From positions 27,270-91,269 of the forward strand of contig JAFZWA010000007.1 in the NCBI GenBank assembly GCA_017617525.1: DNA of 64,000 nucleotides. Direction: 5' to 3'. Both the position numbers and the translations under genes were made by a program. This DNA comes from Clostridiales bacterium. GTDB taxonomy: Bacteria > Bacillota > Clostridia > Saccharofermentanales > Saccharofermentanaceae. The notes under the pieces were generated by a model. That model was not told the DNA's origin, made no database searches, and saw only the letters and a program-made list of their open reading frames with translations. This document shows, piece after piece, positions 16,022 through 25,364 of the stretch (position 1 is the stretch's first letter; each line of letters opens with the position of its first letter).

Positions 16022-17748
16022 TACTGATCACCTCCCTTCTTCTGTGATTCATAGACTTCTTTATAGATCTCGTTATCTTTCAGAAGCTCTTCGTGCGTTC
16101 CGACGGCGTTGATCTTACCGTTATCGATAACGATGATCCTGTCCGCGTTCTCAACGGACGAGATACGCTGCGCGATGATCAGCTTGGTCGTTCCCGGGAT
16201 GTACTCGGCAAAGCCCTTCTGGATCTGCGCATCGGTCGCTGTATCGACGGCACTTGTGGAGTCGTCGAGGATCAGGATCTTCGGCTTCTTAAGGAGCGCT
16301 CTGGCGATACAGAGTCTCTGCTTCTGTCCGCCCGATACGTTCGATCCGCCCTGCTCGATATATGTGTCATATCCATCGGGAAAAGCACTGATAAAAGAAT
16401 CAGCCTGCGCGATCTTACATGCCTGGATCATCTCTTCGTCGGTCGCGTTCGGATTACCCCAGCGGAGGTTTTCCTTGATGGTGCCGGAGAAGAGAACGTT
16501 CTTCTGAAGTACCATCGCGACGTTGTCACGGATGACGTCAAGGTCATAGTCTTTGACATTGACTCCGCCGACTTTGATGTCACCGTCGGTAACATCGTAA
16601 AGACGCGGGATCAGTTGTACGAAGGAAGACTTACCGGAACCTGTACCACCGATGATACCGATGGTCTCACCGGACTTGATGTGAAGATCGAAGTCCATCA
16701 GGCAGCTCTTGTCTTTGTTCTTGGAGTAGCTGAAGAATACGTGATCGAAATCGATGGATCCGTCTTTCACTTCCATGACCGGGTTTTCCGGGTTCGTGAT
16801 ATCCGCGGTCTCGTCAAGGAGCTCGGAGATACGCTCGGCAGAAGTCTTGGAGATAACGAGCATTACGATGATCATGGAAACCATCATCAGGCTCATCAGG
16901 ATCTGCATCATATAGGAGAACATACTTGTGAGCTGGCCGGTCGTCATTTCATCGTTTACAACGAGCTTTGCGCCGACCCAGGAGATCAGGAGCATTGCCG
17001 AATATACGCTGAGCATCATCAGCGGCGCGTTGAAGTTGATCGCACGTTCAGCCTTGACCGCGTCATTTCGGATGCTGTTGTTAACGTCCATGAACTTATC
17101 GATCTCGTGATCTTCTCTTACGAAGGACTTAACGACGCGGATACCGCGCACGTTTTCCTGGATGACGTTGTTCATAAGGTCGAACTTCTTGAACATACGG
17201 ACGAAGATCGGATGTGCGTAACGGAACACGATGATCAAGCCGAGCATCAGGACCGGCGCGATACCCAAGAGGATCAAGGCAACTTTCGCGTTGACGTAGA
17301 AGCTTGCGACCATCGCGAAGATCAGCATGATCGGCGCTCTAACCGCGATACGGATGACCATCTGATACGCGTTCTGAACGTTCGTGACGTCCGTCGTCAG
17401 TCGCGTAATGATACTACTGGTCTTGAACTTGTCGATATTCGAAAAGGAGAACGTCTGCAGGTTGTGGAACATATCGTGACGTAAGTTCTTCGCAAAACCC
17501 GCGCTCGCCTTTGCCGCTTCTCTTCCTGAAAGTGCGCCGAATGCCATGGAAATGAACATGCACACCAGAAGAAGCGATCCCATGATCCAGACATAATTCA
17601 TGTCGCTCTTTTCGATTCCGTTGTCGATCAGCTTACTCATCAGAAGAGGCATCAAAACCTCCATGACGACTTCGCAGGAGACAAGGACCGGAGCAAGGAT
17701 CGAGGGCTTTCTGTACTCTCGTACTGATTTAAGTAGTCTTCTAATCAT
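16021..17748 (-). CDS. ABC exporter half-transporter (permease + ATPase), first gene
   Basis: A 575-residue ABC exporter half. The membrane domain spans about residues 15-310. The ATPase has Walker A GGTGSGKSS near 372, signature NVSGGQKQR, and Walker B ILILDDSTSAVD. In that last motif a catalytic Glu is replaced by Asp, typical of the degenerate site in heterodimeric exporters. The partner gene downstream has the consensus E. The start codon overlaps the marR stop as ATGA. Substrate unknown. Confidence 0.93.
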   Translation of the reverse strand: MIRRLLKSVREYRKPSILAPVLVSCEVVMEVLMPLLMSKLIDNGIEKSDMNYVWIMGSLLLVCMFISMAFGALSGREAAKASAGFAKNLRHDMFHNLQTFSFSNIDKFKTSSIITRLTTDVTNVQNAYQMVIRIAVRAPIMLIFAMVASFYVNAKVALILLGIAPVLMLGLIIVFRYAHPIFVRMFKKFDLMNNVIQENVRGIRVVKSFVREDHEIDKFMDVNNSIRNDAVKAERAINFNAPLMMLSVYSAMLLISWVGAKLVVNDEMTTGQLTSMFSYMMQILMSLMMVSMIIVMLVISKTSAERISELLDETADITNPENPVMEVKDGSIDFDHVFFSYSKNKDKSCLMDFDLHIKSGETIGIIGGTGSGKSSFVQLIPRLYDVTDGDIKVGGVNVKDYDLDVIRDNVAMVLQKNVLFSGTIKENLRWGNPNATDEEMIQACKIAQADSFISAFPDGYDTYIEQGGSNVSGGQKQRLCIARALLKKPKILILDDSTSAVDTATDAQIQKGFAEYIPGTTKLIIAQRISSVENADRIIVIDNGKINAVGTHEELLKDNEIYKEVYESQKKGGDQ

Positions 17749-18233
17749 TTTTCCAAATTCCTTCTCATTCTTTCTGTCAGTTCTATATATGTATTGATTT
17801 CTTCTTTAGTAAGGCCTTTGACCAGACGCTTCTCGACGCCTTCGATCGTGTTGTCGACACGCTTTTTCGTCTGTCTGGCTTTCTCCGTGACCGTGATCCT
17901 CTTTAACCTCGCATCCTTCTCTTCGCTTTCTCGACGGATCGAACCGCGCTGCTCTAAAAGCTTTAAGATGCCTGTCGCCGTACTTCGCTGGATGTGAAAG
18001 ACCTGCTCGATATCTTTCTGGTAGACCACGTTTCCGAGCTCGTGCTGCATGTTGAGATATCCCATCACGTGCGCCTGCACCGACGTCAGTCGCGTCTCGC
18101 CGGCCGCGGAAAACTCCTGATCCAGCGCCTCATCGATCGAAAGACGGATCGACTTAGAAAGGTGCCGGACATAGGGTCCGATATGGATGTCATTCCCGGG
18201 ACTACTGCCGGGAAGTGCTTTTGGATCTTTCAT
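17745..18233 (-). CDS. MarR family transcriptional regulator
   Basis: A 162-residue winged-helix regulator. The sequence VVYQKDIEQVFHIQRSTATG is the recognition-helix region, and QRGSIRRESEEKDARLKRITVTEKA is the wing typical of MarR. I use the ATG at 18233 (MKDPKALPG); a purine-rich GGGGGGAG lies about 12 bases upstream. The longer ORF to 18311 would start inside the promoter region. It heads an operon with two ABC exporter halves (ATGA overlap) and probably represses its own operon through the palindrome at 18318-18337. Confidence 0.9.
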   Translation of the reverse strand: MKDPKALPGSSPGNDIHIGPYVRHLSKSIRLSIDEALDQEFSAAGETRLTSVQAHVMGYLNMQHELGNVVYQKDIEQVFHIQRSTATGILKLLEQRGSIRRESEEKDARLKRITVTEKARQTKKRVDNTIEGVEKRLVKGLTKEEINTYIELTERMRRNLEK

Positions 18234-18317
18234 AGGATCGTTTGACTCCCCCCTGACCCGTGATCTTCCACCTAAATCACACAGGTCAACACATAAAAAG
18301 TGCCCGAACAAAATTAA

Positions 18318-18364
18318 ATTGTTAGGACACTAACAATTATATCGATACACATTTTATAAGTCAA
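18318..18364 (-). promoter_or_regulatory. marR-ABC operon promoter with palindromic operator
   Basis: On the minus strand TTGACT (18364-18359) and TATAAT (18341-18336) are spaced by 17 bases, a near-consensus sigma-A promoter. A perfect inverted repeat, ATTGTTAG and CTAACAAT with a 4-base centre (18318-18337), overlaps the -10 and the expected transcription start. This is where a MarR dimer would block transcription. MarR binding itself is inferred. Confidence 0.8.
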
Positions 18365-18482
18365 CACATTCAGCACCGGAGAAAGTCAACTTTTCTTTAC
18401 TAAAAACACAGTCCATGGTACTCTGTTTTTGGAAAAAGAACTCAATATATAGGAAACACATGAAAGAAATTCGGAGGTAGTT

Positions 18483-20174
18483 ATGAAACGCGCATTTTCG
18501 ATTTTGCTGACTTCAGCCATGATCCTTTCGCTCGCCGGCTGTTCGAAGAGCAAAGAGACAAAGAAAACGAAGAAACCGAAGAAGACAACTTCAACCAAGA
18601 TCACAGAGACCGAGGATCCGGAGACAGAAACAGAAGTTCCTTCGGACACAGACGAAACAGAGACCAATTCGACGCAAGGACCGAAAATTCCGGTTGACCT
18701 TTCTCTCCACCACGATCTTGAGGTACTGGAGTTCAACCACAATATCGTCAGAAACGACTATGCGGAGATGACAGACAAATTCCCGTACGAATTATTCTGG
18801 GTATGCTCACATTGCGATCAGTATCAGATCGCAACCCCGGGATATGACGCTCTTTCCGCTTTTCTCGATGATCTCACGGAAGAAATGACGGACGACTCGG
18901 ATGAGCATTACTCGTCGTACTTAAGTCAGTTCGACGGCTACATCGCGACCGCGACGGAAGACGATGTCTGGCTTTATACCGACCACTATCGCCACAACCA
19001 GCTCAGCATCCTGCGCGCCGATGAGAAGGTCCTGTCCTTCTATCGGACCATCACTACTCGCGATGGCGGATACTTTTCCGACCATGAGCACTACACCCTC
19101 GATTCGAAGACAGGAAAGCTCCTCGAACTGGGTGACATCATTACCGACTTCAACGCCTTTGCGGACGCTGTAGAAGCATACGAAAGCAATCACTTCTACG
19201 CATATACACCGTCGGGACTCTTTTCGACCATGGCCGATCATCTCCGAAAGGGAGAGCTGGATCAGCTCGAGTTCTGCGTCAATCAGAACTGCATTCTCAT
19301 CTTTATGGATTACGAAGATTCCGTTGGAGATATTTCCGAATATGTCTGCTACGTTTCCGCACTGGCGCACACAGATTGCATCGATCCGGAATACTTCATC
19401 CACACGCCCGAGAACTACACGCTGACACCTGACTCCGCGAACGAGATCTACTGGGATTTTGATGAGGACGGCAATATCGACAAGTTCGTGATCGATTACG
19501 ACGAGAACTACACCACAGGATATGTCACCGATTACAACATCGAGATCTCCATCAATGGCGAAGCTTATGCTGTCGGCGACTATCACGAAGACAGCGAGGG
19601 CTGCTACGAACTCGGAGACATTTTCCTGATGTCCGTTAACGGTGAGTATCGCCTCTATATCGAAGGTTATGTCGACGATCCGACAAATCCCTACTTCCTC
19701 TTCAATATGAACGGCAAGTCTTTCGATTACATCGACTACCTGGATCAGATCTCATGGTATCCTTACGATCCGAACAACATCGGCATCCAGATCCGCGGAG
19801 AGATCCTCGGAACGGGATCTTATACCAAGCCGTCAACACTTTGCACCGGCAACGGTCTTCCGCTCACGATCGATTCCTTCTACCATAAGACCGGTGTCGG
19901 TCTTACCACGAAGAAGATGCAGCTGGGTCTCTTTACTGAGGATGGCCAGCCGACAGGCGAAAGCATCACGGTCCCGGCCGGAACTCCCGTCCGTCTCGAA
20001 GGTATCGATACGGACAAAGGACTCGCCTACTTCACGACGCTGCATCGTGACGCGTCCCAGAATGAATCCTTCCAGATGGTCCTGACAGTTGATCCGGATT
20101 ACGAGTACTACGATGTCAGATTTGACGGCGAAGGAAACTTCCAACTGTTCAAAGGTTCGCACTATTACGACTGA
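18483..20174 (+). CDS. Lipoprotein of unknown function
   Basis: A 563-residue predicted lipoprotein. The signal peptide ends in the lipobox LAGC at residues 17-20, followed by a K/T/E-rich linker to about residue 65. The middle part contains YTLDSKTGKLLELGDIITD, a pattern seen in DUF3298-type extracytoplasmic domains. The rest is acidic and beta-rich with no recognised catalytic motif. CGGAGG precedes the ATG by 7 bases. Two possible terminator hairpins follow (20201-20223 and 20249-20283). It lies alone, divergent from the marR operon. Confidence 0.8.
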   Translation: MKRAFSILLTSAMILSLAGCSKSKETKKTKKPKKTTSTKITETEDPETETEVPSDTDETETNSTQGPKIPVDLSLHHDLEVLEFNHNIVRNDYAEMTDKFPYELFWVCSHCDQYQIATPGYDALSAFLDDLTEEMTDDSDEHYSSYLSQFDGYIATATEDDVWLYTDHYRHNQLSILRADEKVLSFYRTITTRDGGYFSDHEHYTLDSKTGKLLELGDIITDFNAFADAVEAYESNHFYAYTPSGLFSTMADHLRKGELDQLEFCVNQNCILIFMDYEDSVGDISEYVCYVSALAHTDCIDPEYFIHTPENYTLTPDSANEIYWDFDEDGNIDKFVIDYDENYTTGYVTDYNIEISINGEAYAVGDYHEDSEGCYELGDIFLMSVNGEYRLYIEGYVDDPTNPYFLFNMNGKSFDYIDYLDQISWYPYDPNNIGIQIRGEILGTGSYTKPSTLCTGNGLPLTIDSFYHKTGVGLTTKKMQLGLFTEDGQPTGESITVPAGTPVRLEGIDTDKGLAYFTTLHRDASQNESFQMVLTVDPDYEYYDVRFDGEGNFQLFKGSHYYD

Positions 20175-20248
20175 CAGGTGCTTTTCGAGAAGGAAAAGCG
20201 ATAACGGCAAATTCTTTCCGTTATTTCTGACCTAAACTGCAAATGCGA

Positions 20249-20285
20249 AACGCCAATACACCGATTTCGGGATATTGGCGTTTTT
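20249..20285 (+). terminator. Terminator downstream of the 18483 lipoprotein gene
   Basis: AACGCCAATA pairs with TATTGGCGTT across a 13-base loop and is followed by TTTTT. An upstream weaker hairpin (ATAACGG with CCGTTAT, 20201-20224) may assist. Confidence 0.85.
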
Positions 20286-20295
20286 CGCGCTATGC

Positions 20296-20331
20296 TATAA
20301 TTTATCTCGAGCCGAGAAGAACGTTCTTCGG
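20296..20331 (+). promoter_or_regulatory. Promoter -10 and palindromic leader of the SPFH gene
   Basis: TATAAT lies at 20296-20301. Ten to fifteen bases downstream, near the start of the transcript, is a 14-base perfect palindrome GAAGAACGTTCTTC (20316-20329), extended by CCGA/CGG. It could be an operator or a short 5' hairpin protecting the message; the sequence cannot separate these. Confidence 0.5.
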
Positions 20332-20350
20332 TTCAAAGGAGGAAAAGAAA

Positions 20351-21400
20351 ATGTTAAATGTAATATTCCGTATGTTGGGACTCATCCTTGTGATCGCGGC
20401 CGTTGCGATCGTCGCGAGAAAGTCGTTTCATTCGGGAACGAATCTTCAGGGAGTGAAGAAGGTTCCGCTGAATAAGAAGGCCGTAGTCATTCTGGCCGCA
20501 GCAGGTATCCTCTGCGTACTCTTCTCATTCTCATTTACGATCATCCCGACAGGTTATACCGGCGTTCGCGTGACATTCGGTCAGGTCGAGGAGCAGACAC
20601 TGAATAACGGCTTCAACTTCCAGATCCCGTTCGTTCAGGAGATCGTTCTTGTTAACAACAAGCAGCAGGACATCAAGTTCTACGACAATCCGATCTCTTC
20701 CGAGACTTCCGAGCGTAACACCGTAAACTTCCAGGGCATCACGGTCACCTATCAGATCAACCCGCAGAAGTCCGCGTGGATCTTCGCGAACGTAACGAAC
20801 TACGAAGCAGGTCTTGTCAGCGAGTCGCTCGTCGCTTCCGCGATCAAGACAACTTCCAAGACACTGTCTCCGAACGACTGTACGAACCGCTCGATCATTG
20901 AGCCGAAGGCGAAGGAAAACATCCAGAAGTCTCTCGATGAGAAGTACGGACCGGAAGTCGTATACGTCAACAAGGTCGTCATCAATGACGCTTCCTTCGA
21001 CAGCGAGTACGACGAGAAGATCGCCAAGAAGCAGCAGGCGCAGATCGATTACGAGACACAGCAGATCGAGAATAAGAAGAACATCGAAAAGGCCGAGGCT
21101 GACGCTGCCGTTACAAAGACAAACGCTCAGGCAAAGGCTGACGCGAAGGTCATTGAGGCTCAGGCGGAGGCAGATGCCAACAAGCTCATCTCCGACTCCA
21201 TCGATGACAACGTTCTCCGCAACAGATACTACGATAAATGGGACGGCAAGCTCCCGACAACGATCGTAGGTTCCGACGCTTCCGCTTCTCTTCTGATCAC
21301 ACCGGACGCCATGGAAAACGCGAAGTCTTCTGCCGCTGCATCTTCGAACAACACCTCGAATGATACGACCACAGACACAGGTGCTGACGCGGAGAACTAA
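20351..21400 (+). CDS. SPFH/Band 7 (prohibitin-like) membrane protein
   Basis: A 349-residue protein. Two N-terminal hydrophobic segments (about residues 4-22 and 42-62) are followed by an SPFH domain (IIPTGYTGVRVTFGQVEEQTLNNGFNF region, about 60-230). A long Ala/Lys/Glu/Gln-rich coiled coil (about 225-300) and a low-complexity Ser/Asn/Thr tail complete it. This is the layout of prohibitin/HflK-like scaffolds that organise membrane microdomains and modulate membrane proteases. The start has AAAGGAGG about 9 bases upstream; the longer ORF begins within the previous terminator. No protease or NfeD gene is adjacent. Confidence 0.9.
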   Translation: MLNVIFRMLGLILVIAAVAIVARKSFHSGTNLQGVKKVPLNKKAVVILAAAGILCVLFSFSFTIIPTGYTGVRVTFGQVEEQTLNNGFNFQIPFVQEIVLVNNKQQDIKFYDNPISSETSERNTVNFQGITVTYQINPQKSAWIFANVTNYEAGLVSESLVASAIKTTSKTLSPNDCTNRSIIEPKAKENIQKSLDEKYGPEVVYVNKVVINDASFDSEYDEKIAKKQQAQIDYETQQIENKKNIEKAEADAAVTKTNAQAKADAKVIEAQAEADANKLISDSIDDNVLRNRYYDKWDGKLPTTIVGSDASASLLITPDAMENAKSSAAASSNNTSNDTTTDTGADAEN

Positions 21401-21445
21401 CAGGTTCTGAACGCATCTTCCATCAAAGGAACAGATAAACAAAAA

Positions 21446-21476
21446 AGAGGCTGCCTCCCACGAGGCAGCCTCTTCT
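21446..21476. terminator. Bidirectional terminator between SPFH and zinc-ribbon genes
   Basis: AGAGGCTGCCTC pairs with GAGGCAGCCTCT over a 4-base loop. It is flanked by A-rich sequence on the left and T-rich on the right, so it can serve both convergent genes. Confidence 0.9.
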
Positions 21477-21556
21477 TTTCTTACGTTCAGTTTTGTGTTC
21501 TACGTTTTGTTCTACAAATTTCCTTTTTGTAGAACATTTTGTTGAACATCGGCCGA

Positions 21557-22195
21557 TCAGCGCTGTACCTGGCTTCTCCACCAGTTCTCGATCGTACTCT
21601 CGACATCGGCTTTCGCCTTGACATCCAGAAGTTTTCCGTCGGTCAGTTCAATATGAAGAAGCTGGCCGCCGAGAGCCTTTTGATAAGACATGTTTCGGAT
21701 CTGATCCGGTGTGAATGTCAGCGACGGTTTCAGCGAGCAAAGCGCGCTCGTCGCGATAGCGCCAAGAGCACCGAACATCATGGATGCCATACCGCCCTTT
21801 CGCGAAAAGATCAGAAGATTATTCGTGATCTCGACATACCACATCGCGGCTGTCTCGAGCTTGATGCGTTCCTTATTCGCATTCTTCGGATTGAGGACGG
21901 TAACACATACCGGAGCCATGCTGAAAGCCGGAGCCGCTACCGCCTGAACCGGAGCACCTGCCTGCATCGGAACTGCCTGCGGCATGACCTGCTGAGGAAC
22001 GACCTGCTGCATTGCCGGCTGAGGAACCGCCTGCTGGGGCATCGGCTGAACCGGCATCTGCTGCATCGCCGGCTGAGGTACTGCCTGTTGAAACGCCTGC
22101 TGTACCGCCTGCGGCGCTGCCATTACCGGGAATCCGCAAAACGGACAATTCGCTACCTGATCCTGAATCTGATTTCCACAATTACCACAAAACAT
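21557..22195 (-). CDS. Zinc-ribbon protein with Gln/Pro/Ala-rich repeats and C-terminal PH-like region
   Basis: A 212-residue protein. It has an N-terminal zinc ribbon (CGNCG...CPFCG, residues 3-21) and a repeat-rich linker (about 30-92) of AVPQPAMQQ-type units. A compact C-terminal domain (about 95-212) ends in LLDVKAKADVESTIENWW. The C-terminal part resembles small bacterial PH-like modules but I cannot assign it firmly. The ATG at 22195 has GGAGG 6 bases upstream and starts directly with MFCGNCG. It sits downstream of serA, beyond hairpin B2. Function unknown. Confidence 0.8.
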   Translation of the reverse strand: MFCGNCGNQIQDQVANCPFCGFPVMAAPQAVQQAFQQAVPQPAMQQMPVQPMPQQAVPQPAMQQVVPQQVMPQAVPMQAGAPVQAVAAPAFSMAPVCVTVLNPKNANKERIKLETAAMWYVEITNNLLIFSRKGGMASMMFGALGAIATSALCSLKPSLTFTPDQIRNMSYQKALGGQLLHIELTDGKLLDVKAKADVESTIENWWRSQVQR

Positions 22196-22291
22196 AAAAG
22201 CCTCCATTTTCCCTACTCACTTTTTCCCCATTATACCAAACAACCCCACAAAAAGCCTGTTCTTCTGAGACACCCCACGCATGAATAAATG

Positions 22292-22371
22292 AAAGAAAAA
22301 AATAAATCCCTTCCGCGCCTCCGCAGGGCAAAGCCCGAGGACCAGTGCGAGAAGGGATTCTATTTTTCTTT
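22292..22371 (-). terminator. Conserved-core hairpin/terminator, subfamily B copy 2 (after serA)
   Basis: The outer stem pairs AAAGAAAAA...AAATCCCTT with AAGGGATT...TTTTTCTTT. The core (22319-22345) reads on the minus strand CTGGTCCTCGGGC, TTT, GCCCTGCGGAG. A T-rich tract follows on the minus strand. It begins 17 bases beyond the serA stop codon. Confidence 0.75.
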
Positions 22372-22388
22372 TAGTTTATGGCCGCGTC

Positions 22389-23993
22389 TCAGAAGAACAG
22401 CTGTGTGACTCTGAGAACACCATCGATACCGCGGAGCTCAGAAAGGATATCCTCGCTGAGTTCTTCGCTGACACCGAGGAAGGACTGGGCCTTTGTGGAA
22501 CCCGGCTTAACGCCCCAGTGCATGCTGTTGATATTGATGTTGTGATCACCGATCGTTGTAGCGATCTTACCGATGATGCCCGGCTTATCTTCGTTCTGCA
22601 TGGCGATAACGATCGGAGCCAGAGCGAAGTCGGCCTGATAACCGAAGAAGCTTACGAGAACTTCTGTGTCATCACCGACGATCGTACCGGAAACGGAAAG
22701 CTCACGGCCTTCTTCTGTTACGAAGTTAACAACGATCATGCTGGTGTAACGCTCGCACTGTGCGCTCTTGCTCTCGACAACTTCGATGCCGTGAGCCTCA
22801 ACACCCTGACGTACGTTAACGAAGCTTACGCGTCCGTCGGAATGAGCGGAGAGGAAACCCTTCAGAACAGAGAGTGTCAGGATGCCTGTCTCCTGCTCAG
22901 CGAGAGCGCCTCTGAATTCAACCTCGATCTTCTTAACAGGTGTTTCTTCCGCCTGATAGTAGATCTTACCGAGTTTCTCAGCAAGGTCAGCGTACGGACG
23001 GATCGCCGCCATATCGCCGCTGAAAGAAGGCATGTTGATCGCAGCAACGAGTTCGCCGCGAAGTGCTTTTGCAACGAGAGAAGTAACCGCGGAACCTACG
23101 TTGTGGTTAGCTTCCTGTGTAGATGCACCGAGGTGAGGTGTAACTACGCAGTTCGGAAGAGTAAGCAGCGGGTTCTGGTACTGCTGCTCGCCCGGTGCTT
23201 TATCATAGGAAGGCTCCTTATCGAATACGTCGATCGCGGCAGCGGCAACCTGACCGGACTTCAGTGCTTCGTAGAGAGCCGCCTCATTTACGAGACCACC
23301 ACGAGCGGCGTTAACGATACGAACGCCCTTCTTGCACTTAGCAAGTTCTTCAGCGCCGACCATGCCGACTGTTTCCTTGTTCTTCGGTGTGTGGAATGTG
23401 ATGAGGTCAGCAACAGCAAGGAGATCCTCGAGCTTCGCGCAGCGCTTAACACCTACTGTGTCGAACTTCTCCTGTGTGATGTACGGGTCGTAAGCAACGA
23501 CTGTCATACCGATACCCTTGAGCTTTCTGGCTACGATGGAACCGATACGGCCGAGACCGATGATACCTGCGGTCTTGCCCTCGAGCTCGTTACCGATCAT
23601 CTGTGCACGACGGAAATCGTCGTTATGAGCTGCCTCGTTTGCGTGGCAGAGATTTCTGAAAATGGAGAAAGCGTGAGCAACCGCGAGCTCACCGGCTGCC
23701 ATGATGTTAGCTTCCGGAGTGTTTACCGCGATGATACCCTTCTCTGTGCAAGCAGCAACGTCGATGTTGTCGATACCGTTACCTGCGCGGCCTACGACCT
23801 TTAAGTTCTTCGCGTTAGCGAGGAGGTCCTTGTTGACCTGTGTTACGGAACGTACGATAAGAGCGTCGTAATCACCGATGAACCCCTTGATCTCGTCCTG
23901 GGAGCAACCTAATCTCTCGTCTACTTCAAAACCTTCGTCCTTCAGATACTGGATTGCATCTGCCGCGATCTTTTCTGCAACTAAAATCTTCAT
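22389..23993 (-). CDS. serA: D-3-phosphoglycerate dehydrogenase
   Basis: A 534-residue cytosolic NAD-dependent enzyme catalysing the first step of serine synthesis. The NAD fold shows GIIGLGRIGSIVARKLKG near residue 140-155. The catalytic His region PHLGASTQEA and an Asp/Glu relay are present. The long form has an intervening ASB-like domain (about 315-450) and a C-terminal ACT domain (about 455-534) for serine feedback. It lies 21 bases downstream of a class V aminotransferase gene, forming a two-gene serine operon. Confidence 0.97.
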   Translation of the reverse strand: MKILVAEKIAADAIQYLKDEGFEVDERLGCSQDEIKGFIGDYDALIVRSVTQVNKDLLANAKNLKVVGRAGNGIDNIDVAACTEKGIIAVNTPEANIMAAGELAVAHAFSIFRNLCHANEAAHNDDFRRAQMIGNELEGKTAGIIGLGRIGSIVARKLKGIGMTVVAYDPYITQEKFDTVGVKRCAKLEDLLAVADLITFHTPKNKETVGMVGAEELAKCKKGVRIVNAARGGLVNEAALYEALKSGQVAAAAIDVFDKEPSYDKAPGEQQYQNPLLTLPNCVVTPHLGASTQEANHNVGSAVTSLVAKALRGELVAAINMPSFSGDMAAIRPYADLAEKLGKIYYQAEETPVKKIEVEFRGALAEQETGILTLSVLKGFLSAHSDGRVSFVNVRQGVEAHGIEVVESKSAQCERYTSMIVVNFVTEEGRELSVSGTIVGDDTEVLVSFFGYQADFALAPIVIAMQNEDKPGIIGKIATTIGDHNININSMHWGVKPGSTKAQSFLGVSEELSEDILSELRGIDGVLRVTQLFF

Positions 23994-24014
23994 GTTCGTG
24001 TTCCTCCCAAAATC

Positions 24015-25112
24015 TTATGCGTTCTGAGCCTTGAGCTCAGCAATAACTTCGTCGAGATCCTTGAGCATAGCCTTGATCTCATCAATGGTCGTATCTGCCA
24101 TATGTGCGATACGGAATGTGGTTTCCTTAAGAGCACCGTAACCGCCGGACAGGAGATATCCTCTCTCGCCCATCTTCTTGTTGATCTCCGGGAACGGGAT
24201 GCCCAGTGTGTTCTTGATACATGTAACTGTTACGGACAGGTTATCCGGATCAGAGTAAAGCTCCGCGTTCTTTCTTGCCCAGTCACGAACGAGCTCTGCC
24301 ATTTCGCAGTGTCTCTTATAACGGTTCTCAACGCCCTCAGCGAGGATGCAGTCGAGCTGGTAGTCCAGAGCGAACATGTGCGCCTCAGACGGTGTGGACG
24401 GATACTGGAACGGCTTCTCGTGTACAAACTTGGCCAGTTCTACATAGTCGAAGTAAAGTCCACGGTTCGGGATCGTCTTTGCCTTTTCGAGCGCACGGTC
24501 GGAAACCGAAGCGATCGCCATTCCCGGAGGAAGTCCGAGACACTTCTGTGTAGAAGTGATGCAGACGTCGATGCCCCACTCGTCTACCGGAATGAAGTCA
24601 CCGCCCATGGAACTTACCGTGTCCACGCAGAGGATGACATCCGGATACTTAGCCTTAAGGACCTCCGAGATCTTTCCGACAGGATTGTGGATACCTGTGG
24701 ATGTCTCGTTGTGTGTGATGGTGATCATGTCGTACTCGCCTGTGGAGAGAGCCTCATCAACCATCTCAGGTGTTGTGATTCTACCTAATTCGGAACGGAA
24801 AATATCTGCCGGAACACCATTGGATGTAGCCATCTTATACCAGCGCTCACCAAATGCTCCGATGGAGAAGATCGCTGCTTTTTTCGCAGTGAAACATCGT
24901 ACGGCGCCTTCCATCAGACCGCTTCCTGATGAAGTTGAAAGAATGATAGTGTTCTTCGTACCCATGACCTTCTGCAGTTTCTCGGAAATTCCCTGCTGCA
25001 GAGCAGATGCATCTTTGGTACGGTGGCCGATCATCGGCGTAGCCATCTTTTCCAGAACTTCAGCACGAACTTCAGTCGGGCCCGGAATGAAAAGCTTCTT
25101 GTGCGTACTCAT
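24015..25112 (-). CDS. Class V aminotransferase, likely phosphoserine (or serine-type) aminotransferase
   Basis: A 365-residue PLP enzyme. It has the class V layout LFIPGPTEVRAEVL at the N-terminus, the PLP-binding lysine in CITSTQKCLGLPPG (about residue 190), and IPNRGLYFDYVEL beyond it. It resembles the alanine-glyoxylate/serine-glyoxylate aminotransferase subgroup rather than classical SerC. In several clostridia such enzymes sit next to serA and do the phosphoserine aminotransferase step; that role is inferred here from the operon. The ATG at 25112 has GGAGGGA 7 bases upstream, so the upstream ORF extension is dropped. No serB is visible in the window. Confidence 0.9.
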   Translation of the reverse strand: MSTHKKLFIPGPTEVRAEVLEKMATPMIGHRTKDASALQQGISEKLQKVMGTKNTIILSTSSGSGLMEGAVRCFTAKKAAIFSIGAFGERWYKMATSNGVPADIFRSELGRITTPEMVDEALSTGEYDMITITHNETSTGIHNPVGKISEVLKAKYPDVILCVDTVSSMGGDFIPVDEWGIDVCITSTQKCLGLPPGMAIASVSDRALEKAKTIPNRGLYFDYVELAKFVHEKPFQYPSTPSEAHMFALDYQLDCILAEGVENRYKRHCEMAELVRDWARKNAELYSDPDNLSVTVTCIKNTLGIPFPEINKKMGERGYLLSGGYGALKETTFRIAHMADTTIDEIKAMLKDLDEVIAELKAQNA

Positions 25113-25307
25113 GATAATCCCTCCATGTAAATCCAATATTACATAATTACATACCGTACTATTGTAGTCGCAATTAATCGATTTTTCTAGTCAAAAAGCA
25201 CTGTCATTTGCATTTTCGGCAAATTATCAAAAAAAGCTCTTTTCGACGGCTCTTTGCACACAAAATGACAGTTAGAAGCGCCAAATGATTTTTATTCGAC
25301 GAAAAAG

Positions 25308-25332
25308 GAGCCGCTTCCCGAAGGAGCGGCTC
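25308..25332 (-). terminator. Terminator after the PP2C-like gene
   Basis: GAGCCGCTTCC pairs with GGAGCGGCTC over a CGAA loop. On the minus strand TTTTT follows. It lies about 33 bases beyond the stop codon at 25365. Confidence 0.85.
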
Positions 25333-25364
25333 CCGTTGCTTCATGTTGTGACTTCAAAACTTCC

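Noticed and set aside
14108..17484. Long plus-strand frames (599 and 463 codons) opposite the ABC exporter genes
   Set aside because: Their composition is rich in D, R, V and H, as expected for antisense of codon-biased genes. No initiation signal, no family resemblance.
21945..22120. Repeat array in the zinc-ribbon gene as a mobile or CRISPR element
   Set aside because: The repetition encodes a Gln/Pro/Ala linker in frame and has no conserved DNA unit beyond that.
25201..25271. Inverted repeat CTGTCATTT/AAATGACAG upstream of the class V aminotransferase gene as a riboswitch
   Set aside because: Only 9 bp pair over a 50-base AT-rich interval, with no known aptamer features and no expression platform.
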